A stretch of 64,000 bases of DNA from Mycolicibacter sp. MU0102 (GTDB lineage Bacteria > Actinomycetota > Actinomycetes > Mycobacteriales > Mycobacteriaceae): contig NZ_OY726398.1 of assembly GCF_963378105.1 (NCBI RefSeq), positions 2,728,001 through 2,792,000 on the forward strand, given 5' to 3'. The translations under genes and the position numbers were made by a program. Below the pieces are notes generated by a model, which did no database searches, had not been told where the DNA came from, and was given only the letters and a program-made list of their open reading frames with translations. This document shows, piece by piece, positions 25,037 through 33,844 of the stretch. Each line of letters starts with the position of its first letter. The first letter of the stretch is position 1.

Positions 25037-25153
25037 CGCCGAGTTGGCGGCACAGTGTGGCGGGTAACTGCTTGAATACTCTTGAATGCTTCTAGGCAGA
25101 TCGAAGGCGCCGCGGTGCGCGGCAGATGCGCGGGTTATCCCGCGAAGGGTTAG

Positions 25154-26509
25154 GTGACGACAGCGATGACCACTGACAGCGGTTCGTCCGCCCCCACCCC
25201 ACGGCCGGGGCCCCGCCCCGGCCCCAGGCCTGGTGCCCACGTGGGACCCAAGCCAGGTGCCCGGCCTGCCCCGGCCGTTATCGCGCCGCCCACCTGTGAC
25301 CCGCACCGATTCGGGCGGGTCGACGACGACGGCACGGTGTGGCTGGTCACGCCGGCCGGTGAGCGACAGATCGGCTCCTGGCAGGCCGGTGACCGCGAGG
25401 CCGCGTTCGCCCACTTCGGCCGCCGCTACGACGACCTGAGCACCGAGGTGACCCTGCTCGAGGAGCGGCTGTCGTCCGGCACCGGCGACGCCCGCAAGAT
25501 CAAGGCATCCGCGGCGGCACTGGCCGAGCAGTTGCCGACGGCCAGCATCCTCGGAGACATGGACGCGCTGGCGGCGCGGATCGCGGCGGTCACCGAGCAC
25601 GCCGACAGCGTCGCCGCAGCCAGCCGTGCGCAGCGCGATGAGCATCGGGCGGCCGCGACCGCACGCAAGGAGGCGCTGGCCGTCGAAGCCGAGGAGTTGG
25701 CCGCGACGTCGACACAGTGGAAGGCCACCGGCGACCGGCTGCGCGCCATTCTCGACGAATGGCGCACGATCACCGGCCTGGACCGCAAGGTCGACGACGC
25801 GTTGTGGAAGCGCTACGCCGCGGCCCGCGACGGCTTCAACCGGCGGCGGGGCTCGCACTTCGCCGACCTCGACCGCGGGCGAGTGGGGGCGCGCGAGGAG
25901 AAGGAACGACTCTGCAAGCGGGCCGAGGAGCTGTCGGGGTCCACCGACTGGGCATCAACCAGTGCCACGTTCCGCCAGCTGTTGGCCACCTGGAAGACGA
26001 CCGGGCGGGCCTCCAAGGACGTCGATGAGGCGCTGTGGCAGCGGTTCAAGGCCGCCCAGGACACGTTCTTCTCCGCCCGGAATGCCGCGAACGCCGAACG
26101 CGACGCCGAGCTGGAAGCCAATGCCACCGCCAAGGAGGCCTTGCTGGTCGAGGCGGAGCGGATCGACCCGACCAACCAGAACGCCGCGCGCGCCGCGCTG
26201 CGCTCGATCGTCACCAAGTGGGATGACCTGGGCAAGGCGCCCCGAGAGCGTTCCGCGGAGTTGGAACGGCGACTGCGGGCGGTGGAGAAGAAGGTGCGCG
26301 ACGCCGGTGCAGCCGCCGAGGCCGCCGTGGTGGACCCCGAAGCCGAAGCCCGGGCCGCCCAATTCCGCACTCGCGCAGAACAGTTCGAACGTCAGGCACT
26401 CAAGGCCCAAGCCGCGGGCCGGGACAAGGAGGCCGCCGAGGCCACCGCCAACGCCGAGCAGTGGCGGCAATGGGCGCAGGCGGCCGAACAGGCGCTCAAC
26501 CGGCGCTGA
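25154..26509 (+). CDS. DUF349 coiled-coil protein
   Basis: A 451-residue protein with a Pro/Gly-rich N-terminal segment (PRPGPRPGPRPG, about 14-30) followed by repeated DUF349 helical modules forming long coiled coils. The modules contain the recurring pattern of W-K, D-x-x-LWKRY/LWQRFK-A-A-x-D. It matches Rv2731. Function is unknown; it is Ala, Glu and Arg rich and probably scaffold-like. The GTG at 25154 has a GAAGGG site upstream; an in-frame ATG at 25166 is the alternative. Confidence 0.87.
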   Translation: MTTAMTTDSGSSAPTPRPGPRPGPRPGAHVGPKPGARPAPAVIAPPTCDPHRFGRVDDDGTVWLVTPAGERQIGSWQAGDREAAFAHFGRRYDDLSTEVTLLEERLSSGTGDARKIKASAAALAEQLPTASILGDMDALAARIAAVTEHADSVAAASRAQRDEHRAAATARKEALAVEAEELAATSTQWKATGDRLRAILDEWRTITGLDRKVDDALWKRYAAARDGFNRRRGSHFADLDRGRVGAREEKERLCKRAEELSGSTDWASTSATFRQLLATWKTTGRASKDVDEALWQRFKAAQDTFFSARNAANAERDAELEANATAKEALLVEAERIDPTNQNAARAALRSIVTKWDDLGKAPRERSAELERRLRAVEKKVRDAGAAAEAAVVDPEAEARAAQFRTRAEQFERQALKAQAAGRDKEAAEATANAEQWRQWAQAAEQALNRR

Positions 26510-26514
26510 CGACC

Positions 26515-26536
26515 TGCCGATGTTTGAGCATCGGCA
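26515..26536 (+). terminator. hairpin after the DUF349 gene
   Basis: A perfect 8-bp stem (TGCCGATG/CATCGGCA) with a 6-base loop starting five bases after the stop codon. No T-run follows. Confidence 0.55.
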
Positions 26537-26553
26537 CCACCGGGCTACCACCC

Positions 26554-26580
26554 CCAGTGAGGCAACAACCCACTCACTGG
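26554..26580 (+). promoter_or_regulatory. hairpin abutting the SRPBCC ribosome-binding site
   Basis: CCAGTGAG (26554-26561) pairs perfectly with CTCACTGG (26573-26580) across an 11-base loop. The stem runs into the GGAGGTGG ribosome-binding site (26579-26586) of the next gene, so it could modulate its translation. This is structural inference. Confidence 0.4.
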
Positions 26581-26589
26581 AGGTGGCAC

Positions 26590-27045
26590 ATGAGCAATAT
26601 CACCGCGGCACTCGACGTCAAGCGCCCGATCCGGACGGTCTACAACCAATGGACCCAGTTCGAGTCATTCCCGAAGTTCATGGAGGGCGTGGAACAGGTA
26701 CAGCAACGCGACGCCACCCACCTGCACTGGAGAATCAAGGTGGGCCCGGCGTCGCGTGAATTCGACGCGACGATCACCGAGCAACACCCGGAAGAACGGG
26801 TCGCGTGGCGTTCGGACACCGGCCCGAGCCACGGCGGTGTGGTCACGTTCCACAAGATCGACGACGGCACCACCCGGGTCACCACGCAGATGGACATCGA
26901 CCCCGATGGTGTTCTGGAAAACGTGGCCGACAAGCTCAACATCCTCGACCACCGGGTCCACGCGGATCTCAAGCGGTTCAAGGACTTCATCGAGAACCAG
27001 CCCGCCGAAACCGGTGCCTGGCGCGGAGACGTACCGCGACGATGA
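26590..27045 (+). CDS. SRPBCC family protein (polyketide cyclase/dehydrase-like)
   Basis: A 151-residue START/Bet v1-fold protein. The pattern of an N-terminal strand (ALDVKRPIRTVYNQWTQFES), the FPKFMEGVEQV segment, and a C-terminal long helix (VADKLNILDHRVHADLKRFKD) is typical of the cyclase/dehydrase branch that binds hydrophobic ligands. No ligand can be deduced. The ATG has a strong GGAGGTGG site preceded by a hairpin. It overlaps the next gene by four bases (ATGA), so the two are coupled. Confidence 0.85.
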   Translation: MSNITAALDVKRPIRTVYNQWTQFESFPKFMEGVEQVQQRDATHLHWRIKVGPASREFDATITEQHPEERVAWRSDTGPSHGGVVTFHKIDDGTTRVTTQMDIDPDGVLENVADKLNILDHRVHADLKRFKDFIENQPAETGAWRGDVPRR

Positions 27046-27755
27046 TCGACCCGACCGGGTGGGTGTTTCGCTGGGGTGCCGCGCTGCGCCATCGCCGGTT
27101 CTTTCACCCCGACGGTGTGCTGACGACGGGTTTTCTCGAACGAGACGCACCGGCAGACGAGGGGCTGCCGGTGCCTTCCGCAACCGTCGTTGCCCGCATA
27201 TCCAAGGCCACCGGCACCCCTGGCAGGCTGCCGGACGCCGTCGGGCTGGCGCTACAGATACCTTTGCCGCCGGCCGATCACGGCTGCTGGGACATCTTGC
27301 TGGTCTCGGCGGGCTCCGGGGTGATCGGCCGGGCACTGGGCGTACGCCCCGTGGTGTCGTGGACGGGGCTGCGGATGACCACGCTCATGCCGCTGCACTA
27401 TCGAGAGCAGCTGTGGTGGCTGCGGGCTCGACTGACGACACGAGTCGGTGGCTACGGATTGGCGCTGAACAGCCTCGGCGAGCAGCTCCACGGCGGCCAA
27501 ATCCGCTTCGAACTCGACCAGGCCAGCGGCGCAGGCGAGTTTCGCCCGCTGGCCCACCTGGTTCTGCGCGACCATCAGGCGAACGACGGGGTGGGCCGCG
27601 ACGTTTCATTCGACCCGATCGTGCACACCGCACCGGGGGTCCAACTGCGTCCCGGATGGCTCGCGGAGCTGCGAGCCCGCGCCTACCGCGGAAGCCGCGA
27701 AGGCCGCAGCGCAACCGGGGCTACTCGCCCGCTTGCGGGTCCTCGGGACGGCTGA
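27042..27755 (+). CDS. conserved hypothetical protein coupled to the SRPBCC gene
   Basis: A 237-residue soluble protein without transmembrane segments. The arrangement of RRFFHPDGVL, an ARISKATGTPGRLPDAVGLALQ-like segment and a later PLAHLVLRD stretch resembles small catalase-fold proteins of actinobacteria, some annotated as phosphodiesterase. I cannot see a convincing heme ligand set, so the assignment is tentative. It is translationally coupled to the SRPBCC gene through an ATGA overlap. Its last 35 bases overlap the convergent membrane-protein gene. Confidence 0.7.
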   Translation: MIDPTGWVFRWGAALRHRRFFHPDGVLTTGFLERDAPADEGLPVPSATVVARISKATGTPGRLPDAVGLALQIPLPPADHGCWDILLVSAGSGVIGRALGVRPVVSWTGLRMTTLMPLHYREQLWWLRARLTTRVGGYGLALNSLGEQLHGGQIRFELDQASGAGEFRPLAHLVLRDHQANDGVGRDVSFDPIVHTAPGVQLRPGWLAELRARAYRGSREGRSATGATRPLAGPRDG

Positions 27756-28317
27756 GATCGTCCAACAAGTTTCGTGACTGCAGCTGCGCAGTACTCTGCC
27801 GGCGCTCGGCCTCAGCGGCTAGCTGCAGGGCGGTGCGTGACCACACCACGCGGGCCCAGTGAAACGTCAGCACGATCAGCGTGATCCACCCCAGGATCAG
27901 GCCGATACCCGGGCCCGGGTCGCCCAGTACCGCCGTCTGCCGAGACCACACGGCAAGGAGTCCGACCGCGGAGGCCACCGCCGAGCCCGCCAGGGCCACC
28001 CACGCCACCGTCCAGCGCCGGGTCACCAAAGCCAACAGCGAGAACCCCACTCCGAATACCAAGGCCAGCCACATGAACAGCTGTGACGGCAGCGTCACCA
28101 GGGCCTCGTCGGTGCCCTCGCCGGGGAACAGGACATCCCAGCCGCGGACGGAACCGGTGTGCGGCAACAGGAACGACCCGAGCAACACGAAGACGCAGAT
28201 CGCGACGACCAGCCCCCTGCCACCGGGGTCGATTTCCCCGGCGACGCGCCGCTCTGCCGCCTCGATGTCGGCGCGGTAGGCCTCGAAGTTGGGCTGGTTT
28301 TCCCCGTTGCCGCTCAT
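27721..28317 (-). CDS. conserved mycobacterial membrane protein
   Basis: A 198-residue protein with four predicted transmembrane helices (about residues 33-52, 80-100, 104-125 and 138-158) and charged ends, resembling Rv2732c. Function is unknown. Its ATG overlaps the miaB stop codon (ATGA, 28314-28317), so it is the second gene of a miaB operon. Confidence 0.85.
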   Translation of the reverse strand: MSGNGENQPNFEAYRADIEAAERRVAGEIDPGGRGLVVAICVFVLLGSFLLPHTGSVRGWDVLFPGEGTDEALVTLPSQLFMWLALVFGVGFSLLALVTRRWTVAWVALAGSAVASAVGLLAVWSRQTAVLGDPGPGIGLILGWITLIVLTFHWARVVWSRTALQLAAEAERRQSTAQLQSRNLLDDLSRPEDPQAGE

Positions 28318-29780
28318 CGCGCCACCCCCGGCATCTTCGGCATGCCCAGTCCGACACCGGGCGCTGGTTCGGCATGGCTGTCACCGGCTCGGGTACGCCG
28401 GTGGCTCAGCAGCGCCCCGTCGGCCAGCAGGTGGTGCGGTGCCGCACCGGTGACCGTCGTGGTCACCACGTCACCGGGGCGCACCTGCGCGGGCCCCGGG
28501 GCGAAGTGCACCAGCCGGCCATCGCGCGCTCGACCGCTCATCCGCGCCGTCTGGGCGTCTTTGCGACCCTCACCGACTGCCACTAGCAGTTCGACGGTGC
28601 GCCCGACCTGGGCCTTGTTCTCGTCCCAGGAGATCTGTTCCTGCAGCTCGATCAGCCGGTCGTAACGTTGCTGGACAACTTCTTTGGGCAGTTGATCGGG
28701 AAGTTCGGCGGCCGGTGTTCCGGGCCGCTTGGAGTACTGGAAGGTGAAGGCGGCCGAGAATCGCGCGGCGGCAACCACCTCAAGGGTCTCGTCGAAGTCC
28801 TGCTCGGTCTCACCGGGAAATCCGACGATCAGGTCGGTGGTGATGGCTGCGTCCGGAATGGCGGCCCGAACCCGGTCGAGGATGCCCAGGTAGCGCTCGG
28901 CGCGGTAGGAGCGGCGCATCGCCCGTAGAACCCTGTCCGAGCCGGACTGCAGCGGCATATGCAGTGTGGGGCACACGTTCGGGGTCTGTGCCATCGCCTC
29001 GATGACGTCGTCGGTGAATTCGGCCGGATGCGGTGAGGTGAAGCGGACCCGCTCCAGACCGTCGATGTCGCCGCAGGCCCGCAGCAGCGACGCGAACGCA
29101 CCGCGGTCGCGCGGCAGTTCCGGGTCAGCGAAGGAGACCCCGTAGGCGTTGACGTTCTGGCCCAGCAGGCTCACCTCGAGAACGCCTTCGGCGGCCAGCG
29201 CCCGCACCTCGGCGAGGATGTCCTCAGGGCTGCGGTCCACTTCGCGGCCACGCAATGACGGCACGATGCAGAAGGTGCAGCTGTTGTTACAGCCGACGGA
29301 GATGGAAACCCAGGCCGAATAGGCCGAGTCCCGCGCGGCGGGCAGCGACGACGGGAATTCCCGCAGCGATTCGACGATCTCGACCTGGGCGCTCCGGTTG
29401 TGCCGGGCACGCTCCAGCAGTGCCGGCAACGACCCCAGGTTGTGGGTGCCGAAGACGACATCCACCCACGGCGCACGGCTGAGCACGCTGTCCTTGTCTT
29501 TTTGCGCCAGACAGCCCCCGACGGCGATCTGCATGTCGGGGTTGCTGCGCTTGTTGGGGGCCAAGTGGCTCAGGTTGCCGTAGAGCTTGTTGTCGGCGTT
29601 TTCGCGCACCGCGCAGGTGTTGAACACCACCAGGTCGGCGTCGGCGTCATCGGGAGCCCGGCGGTAACCGGCCTGCTCGAGCATGCCGGCAATGCGTTCG
29701 GAGTCGTGAACATTCATCTGACAGCCGTAGGTACGCACCTCGTAGGTGCGCATCTGTTCGGAAATCACCGGCAAACTCAC
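28314..29780 (-). CDS. miaB: tRNA-2-methylthio-N6-dimethylallyladenosine synthase MiaB
   Basis: Radical-SAM methylthiotransferase that completes ms2i6A37 on tRNAs first modified by MiaA. The 488 residues carry both iron-sulfur clusters: Cys20, Cys56 and Cys90 in the N-terminal UPF0004 domain and Cys164, Cys168 and Cys171 (GCNNSCTFC) in the radical-SAM core. A TRAM domain follows, then a disordered tail of about 40 residues. The start could be the GTG at 29780 or the ATG at 29753 (MRTYEVRTYGCQMN); no clear ribosome-binding site settles it. It is divergent from the ABC transporter operon. Confidence 0.95.
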   Translation of the reverse strand: MSLPVISEQMRTYEVRTYGCQMNVHDSERIAGMLEQAGYRRAPDDADADLVVFNTCAVRENADNKLYGNLSHLAPNKRSNPDMQIAVGGCLAQKDKDSVLSRAPWVDVVFGTHNLGSLPALLERARHNRSAQVEIVESLREFPSSLPAARDSAYSAWVSISVGCNNSCTFCIVPSLRGREVDRSPEDILAEVRALAAEGVLEVSLLGQNVNAYGVSFADPELPRDRGAFASLLRACGDIDGLERVRFTSPHPAEFTDDVIEAMAQTPNVCPTLHMPLQSGSDRVLRAMRRSYRAERYLGILDRVRAAIPDAAITTDLIVGFPGETEQDFDETLEVVAAARFSAAFTFQYSKRPGTPAAELPDQLPKEVVQQRYDRLIELQEQISWDENKAQVGRTVELLVAVGEGRKDAQTARMSGRARDGRLVHFAPGPAQVRPGDVVTTTVTGAAPHHLLADGALLSHRRTRAGDSHAEPAPGVGLGMPKMPGVAR

Positions 29781-29855
29781 CCGGTCTATGGTACGGCGGC
29801 CGAGTCGATCGGAGTGACCAGGCCGATAGCGGCGCCCGCGCGAGGCCTTCCTGGG

Positions 29856-29861
29856 TAGGGT
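29856..29861 (+). promoter_or_regulatory. -10 element of the glutamate-type ABC operon (predicted leaderless)
   Basis: TAGGGT ends eight bases before the ATG at 29870, the spacing expected for a transcript starting at or next to the start codon. Confidence 0.5.
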
Positions 29862-29869
29862 CAGATCCC

Positions 29870-30628
29870 ATGACCAGCGGCGGCCCCGATTTGGTGCCGA
29901 TGATCGCCATCCACCACGTCAACAAGTACTTCGGTGGCCTGCATGTGCTCAAAGACGTCAATCTCGAGGTCGCTCGCGGCGAGGTGGTGGCGATCCTGGG
30001 CCCGTCGGGCTCGGGCAAATCCACCCTGTGCCGCACCATCAACCGGCTTGAAGTCATCGACTCCGGTGCGATAACCGTCGACGGCCAGCCGCTGCCGGCC
30101 GAAGGGGCGGCGCTGGCCCGCCTGCGGGCGCAGGTCGGCATGGTGTTCCAGTCGTTCAACCTGTTTCCGCACAAGACCATCCTGGACAACGTCACACTGG
30201 CACCGATGAAGGTGCACAAGATGCCCCGAGCGCAGGCGCAGCGCCAGGCGATGGCGCTGCTGGAGCGGGTCGGCGTGGCCGATCAGGCCCACAAACATCC
30301 CGCAGAATTGTCCGGCGGACAGCAGCAGCGGGTGGCGATCGCACGGTCCCTGGCGATGAACCCGAAAGTGATGCTGTTCGACGAGCCGACCAGTGCCCTG
30401 GACCCGGAGATGATCAGCGAGGTACTCGATGTGATGACCACGCTGGCCGACGACGGGATGACCATGGTGGTGGTCACCCACGAGATGGGCTTCGCCCGCC
30501 GTGCAGCCGACCGGGTGGTGTTCATGGCCGACGGGGCCATCGTCGAGGAATCCGCCCCCGCAGAGTTCTTCGGGGCGCCGAAATCGACGCGGGCCCAAGA
30601 TTTTCTCGCCAAGGTCCTTGACCACTGA
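29870..30628 (+). CDS. gluA: glutamate-type ABC transporter ATP-binding protein
   Basis: ATPase subunit (252 residues) of a polar amino acid importer. Walker A GPSGSGKST, the Q-loop (VFQSFNLFP), the signature LSGGQQQR, Walker B VMLFDEPTSALDP and the switch HEMGF are all intact. It is first of four coupled genes (ATPase, binding lipoprotein, two permeases), the GluABCD order known from corynebacteria and mycobacteria. Substrate (glutamate or a related amino acid) is assigned by that order only. The next gene starts in the TGATG that ends this one. Confidence 0.92.
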   Translation: MTSGGPDLVPMIAIHHVNKYFGGLHVLKDVNLEVARGEVVAILGPSGSGKSTLCRTINRLEVIDSGAITVDGQPLPAEGAALARLRAQVGMVFQSFNLFPHKTILDNVTLAPMKVHKMPRAQAQRQAMALLERVGVADQAHKHPAELSGGQQQRVAIARSLAMNPKVMLFDEPTSALDPEMISEVLDVMTTLADDGMTMVVVTHEMGFARRAADRVVFMADGAIVEESAPAEFFGAPKSTRAQDFLAKVLDH

Positions 30629-31449
30629 TGTGGACTGCGCGAACCCTGCAGGAGCTGGCACGGGCCTGGGCGGTCCTGGCGGCGGCGTCCGCGTTGGCCG
30701 CGCTCTGCACAGCGTGCACCGCTCACGACAGTGGCAAGATCACCGTCGGCGTCAAGTTCGACCAACCCGGCTTGAGCGTCAAGAAGCCCGACGGCACGCT
30801 CGGCGGATTCGATGTCGACGTGGCCCGCTACGTGGCGGCCCGGTTGGGCTACCCGCCCGACCGCATCGCCTGGATCGAGGCCCCGTCCGGTCAGCGCGAG
30901 ATGCTGCTGCGCAACGGTCAGGTCGATTACCTGGTGGCCACCTATTCGATCACCGACTCGCGGCGCCAGAAGGTCGATTTCGCCGGCCCCTACCTGCTCA
31001 CCGGGCAGTCGCTGCTAGTGCGCGCCGACAACACCGACATCACCGGCACCGCTTCGCTGCAGCGACACAAGAAGCTGTGTTCGGTCTCGGGCTCCACTCC
31101 GGCACAACGGATCAAGGACCGCTATCCGGGCGTGCAGCTGCAGCGCTACGACACCTACTCGGCGTGTGTGGAGGCGCTGCGCAACGGTGCGATCGACGCG
31201 GTGACCACCGACGACGTTATTTTGGCCGGCTACTCCGCCCAGAGTCCCGGCGCCTTCAAACTGGTCGGCGAACGATTCTCGCAAGAGCTCTACGGGATAG
31301 GTGTGAGAAAGGGCGCCGACGGGTTGCGCCAACGGATCAACGATGCCCTCGAGGAGATGGAACGCGACGGTTCGTGGCGAGCCGCGTTCGTGGACAACTT
31401 CGGCCCCGCCGGCTTCGCGGTGCCCGAACCGCCGCCGATCGAACGATGA
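30628..31449 (+). CDS. gluB: glutamate-type ABC transporter substrate-binding lipoprotein
   Basis: A 273-residue periplasmic binding protein of family 3. A signal sequence ends in a lipobox-like stretch (ALAALCTAC); Cys30 is the likely lipidated residue, although the box is imperfect and Cys27 is an alternative. The mature part has the KFDQPGLSVKKPDG and GFDVDVARYVAARLG motifs, and two cysteines in the later lobe (KLCSVSG and YSACVEAL) that may form a disulfide. It captures the amino acid outside the membrane and delivers it to GluC-GluD. Start and stop codons overlap with both neighbours. Confidence 0.92.
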   Translation: MWTARTLQELARAWAVLAAASALAALCTACTAHDSGKITVGVKFDQPGLSVKKPDGTLGGFDVDVARYVAARLGYPPDRIAWIEAPSGQREMLLRNGQVDYLVATYSITDSRRQKVDFAGPYLLTGQSLLVRADNTDITGTASLQRHKKLCSVSGSTPAQRIKDRYPGVQLQRYDTYSACVEALRNGAIDAVTTDDVILAGYSAQSPGAFKLVGERFSQELYGIGVRKGADGLRQRINDALEEMERDGSWRAAFVDNFGPAGFAVPEPPPIER

Positions 31450-32123
31450 TGTTCACTGAGTATTGGGGACAGATTCTCCAATCCTTCACCGTCACAGTCG
31501 AGTTAGCAGTGCTATCCGGCACGCTCGCGCTGATCTTGGGCACCGGGTTGGCCGCGATGCGGCTGGCCCCGGTACCGGTGCTGCGGTGGCTCGGCGGCGG
31601 CTATGTCCATCTGGTGCGCAACACCCCGCTGACCCTGCTGTTATTGCTGTGCTCGTTCGGCCTGGCCCAAACGCTGGGGGTCTCGCTGACCGATCCGCAG
31701 TCGCCAACGTCGATCGACGACAGCAACTTTCGTCTGGCCGTGCTGGGCTTGAGTGTGTACACGGCGTCGTTCGTCTGCGAGGCGGTGCGCTCCGGTGTCA
31801 ACACCGTGGGGATCGGGCAGGCCGAGGCCGCTCGCTCGCTGGGACTGAGCTTCACCCAAAATCTTCGGATCATCTTGCTTCCCCAGGCTTTTCGGGCCGT
31901 GATCATCCCGCTGGGCTCGGTGCTGATCGCGCTGACGAAAAACACCACCTTGGCCTCGGCGATCGGGGTCGCCGAAGCTGCGCTGCTGATGAAGTCGATG
32001 ACCGAGAACACCGCGGCACTGCTCGGGGTCGGCGCGGTGTTCGCCGCCGGCTTCCTTGTGCTCACCCTGCCGCTAGGTTTGTTGTTCGGATATCTGGACC
32101 GGCGCTGGGCGGTGTCGCGATGA
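31446..32123 (+). CDS. gluC: glutamate-type ABC transporter permease
   Basis: A 225-residue inner-membrane permease of the HisMQ family, about five transmembrane helices. The conserved EAA loop (GQAEAARSLGLSFTQNLRIILLPQAF) that contacts the ATPase is present. The ATG at 31446 overlaps the lipoprotein stop (ATGATG), with the ATG at 31449 as an equal alternative. Third gene of the operon. Confidence 0.92.
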   Translation: MMFTEYWGQILQSFTVTVELAVLSGTLALILGTGLAAMRLAPVPVLRWLGGGYVHLVRNTPLTLLLLLCSFGLAQTLGVSLTDPQSPTSIDDSNFRLAVLGLSVYTASFVCEAVRSGVNTVGIGQAEAARSLGLSFTQNLRIILLPQAFRAVIIPLGSVLIALTKNTTLASAIGVAEAALLMKSMTENTAALLGVGAVFAAGFLVLTLPLGLLFGYLDRRWAVSR

Positions 32124-33004
32124 GGTCCGCGCCCCGCGCGACGGTGCTGTTCGACACCCCGGGGCCCCAAGCCCGCGCCCGCTACCACGCATTGTCGGTG
32201 GCAACGGTCATGGCGGCCGGACTGCTTGGTTGGGTGATCTATTCAAGGTTGTCAGCCAAAGGCCAGCTCACCGCGGAGAAGTGGACACCGTTTCTGACCG
32301 CGGACCTGTGGCGCACCTACGTACTGCCCGGCGTGGTGGGCACACTGACCGCGGCAGCCTGGTCCATCGGACTCGCGCTGATCCTGGGAGTCGGGCTCGG
32401 GGTCGGCCGACTGTCGCAGATCAAGCCGGTGCGCTGGACTTGCGCGGTGACGGTGGAGTTCTTCCGGGCGATCCCGGTGCTGATCATGATGATCTTCGCC
32501 TATTTCATCTACGGGCTACTCAACGTCTTCCCGCCGCAGCAGATCGCGCTGGCCGGAGTGGTCACCGGGCTGACCCTCTACAACGGGGCCGTCATCGCCG
32601 AGATCGTGCGGGCGGGCGTAAAAGCCCTGCCCGGCGGGCAATCCGAGGCGGCCGCCGCGTTGGGGCTGGGCTGGGGCGCCTCGATGCAGCTCGTCCTGCT
32701 GCCGCAGGCCGTTACCGCGATGCTGCCGGTGCTGGTGTCACAACTGGTGGTGGTGCTCAAGGACACCGCAATCGGCTACCAGATCACGTTTGTGGAGATG
32801 GTGCGCCAAGGCACCGTCGTCGGCTCTCAGTACAGCAACTACCTGCCCGCACTGCTGGTGATCGCGGCGCTGATGATCACCGGAAATCTGGTGCTCTCGG
32901 CCGGTGCCATCAGGCTGGAACGGCGACTGCGCCGGGCCCGCCACTCCCCCTTGGGGGCGGCCACAATTGAGCCGGAGGGCACCCCGGGCGCCCGGGTCGT
33001 TTAG
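32120..33004 (+). CDS. gluD: glutamate-type ABC transporter permease
   Basis: A 294-residue second permease. It has a longer N-terminal extension than GluC with an extra transmembrane helix (about 24-44), the EAA motif GGQSEAAAALGLGWGASMQLVLLPQA, and a hydrophilic C-terminal tail. The ATG overlaps the gluC stop by four bases (ATGA). It closes the operon. Confidence 0.92.
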   Translation: MRSAPRATVLFDTPGPQARARYHALSVATVMAAGLLGWVIYSRLSAKGQLTAEKWTPFLTADLWRTYVLPGVVGTLTAAAWSIGLALILGVGLGVGRLSQIKPVRWTCAVTVEFFRAIPVLIMMIFAYFIYGLLNVFPPQQIALAGVVTGLTLYNGAVIAEIVRAGVKALPGGQSEAAAALGLGWGASMQLVLLPQAVTAMLPVLVSQLVVVLKDTAIGYQITFVEMVRQGTVVGSQYSNYLPALLVIAALMITGNLVLSAGAIRLERRLRRARHSPLGAATIEPEGTPGARVV

Positions 33005-33030
33005 GGACTGCGCGCACGGTGTCCGCCGTC

Positions 33031-33036
33031 TAGAGT
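33031..33036 (+). promoter_or_regulatory. candidate -10 element of the 76-residue protein gene
   Basis: TAGAGT fits the TANNNT consensus, 32 bases before the ATG at 33068. Confidence 0.35.
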
Positions 33037-33067
33037 CGGACTCGACAGCTAACGACAGGAGACTCGG

Positions 33068-33298
33068 ATGGCCATCACCCCCAAGGACGCATTCAACGCT
33101 GCACGCGACATCGCCGCGCACGCCGTCGAAAAGGCCTCGGACATCGTCGAGGACGCCGGCGACATCATTCGCGGAGACATCTCCGGCGGCGTCAGCGCGA
33201 TCGTCCAGGACTCCATCGAGATCGCCACTCACGCCGTCGAACGGACCAAGGAAGTCTTCACCAGCACGGACGAGGCCGAGGACTCCGAAGAGGTCTGA
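33068..33298 (+). CDS. small amphipathic helical protein, function unknown
   Basis: A 76-residue protein, Ala/Asp/Glu/Ile-rich with heptad-like spacing, predicted to be almost entirely amphipathic helix; the centre reads DIIRGDISGGVSAIVQDSIE and the end is strongly acidic. I do not recognise it with certainty; short proteins of this look occur elsewhere in mycobacteria. An AGGAGA ribosome-binding site and its own -10 candidate support a real gene. It lies between the ABC transporter operon and the convergent recX. Confidence 0.72.
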   Translation: MAITPKDAFNAARDIAAHAVEKASDIVEDAGDIIRGDISGGVSAIVQDSIEIATHAVERTKEVFTSTDEAEDSEEV

Positions 33299-33307
33299 CC
33301 TGATCCC

Positions 33308-33844
33308 TCACACCCGCCGGCGTTCGCGTTCGGCGGCCAACTCGGTGCTGACCACGTCATAGGCCATCGACGGGTTGTAACCGCGCCGGGCGAGCATCGC
33401 CACCAGCCGACGGGTGATCTTCACGTCGTCGGCGCCGAGTGTCTCCCGGCGAAGCTTGGCATGTACCAGTTGCTCGGCGCGGTCGCGCTCGGCGGCGGCG
33501 TCGATGCCCTCCAGCGCTCCGGCGATCACGTCCTCGTCGACACCTTTGGTGCGTAGCTCGGCCGCCAGCGCCTTGCGTCCCTTGCCCGCGTGTTCGCGTC
33601 GGGATCGCACCCACTGTTCGGCAAAGTCGGTGTCGTCGATCAATCCGGCGGTGGTCAGTCGGTCCAGCACCCGGTCACTGACGTCGTCGGGGTAGCCGCG
33701 TTTGGTCAGCTGGCCGGCGAGCTCGGCGCGGGTGCGGGCCCGGGCGGTGAGCAGGCGAAGGCACAGTGCCTTCGCCTGCTCCTCGCGTTTGGGCTCTGCT
33801 GCCTCGACCGACTCAGAAGTCGACGGGGGCGGGCAGAACATCAT
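33308..33844 (-). CDS. recX: regulatory protein RecX
   Basis: Modulator that binds RecA filaments and limits RecA activity. The 178 residues have the three-helix repeat organisation of RecX (ALCLRLLTARARTRAEL, then VLDRLTTAGLIDDTDFAEQWV, then LVAMLARRGY). The start overlaps the 3' end of recA; ATGs at 33856, 33844 and 33841 are all in frame. I chose 33844; in any case the overlap shows translational coupling to recA. Confidence 0.92.
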   Translation of the reverse strand: MMFCPPPSTSESVEAAEPKREEQAKALCLRLLTARARTRAELAGQLTKRGYPDDVSDRVLDRLTTAGLIDDTDFAEQWVRSRREHAGKGRKALAAELRTKGVDEDVIAGALEGIDAAAERDRAEQLVHAKLRRETLGADDVKITRRLVAMLARRGYNPSMAYDVVSTELAAERERRRV

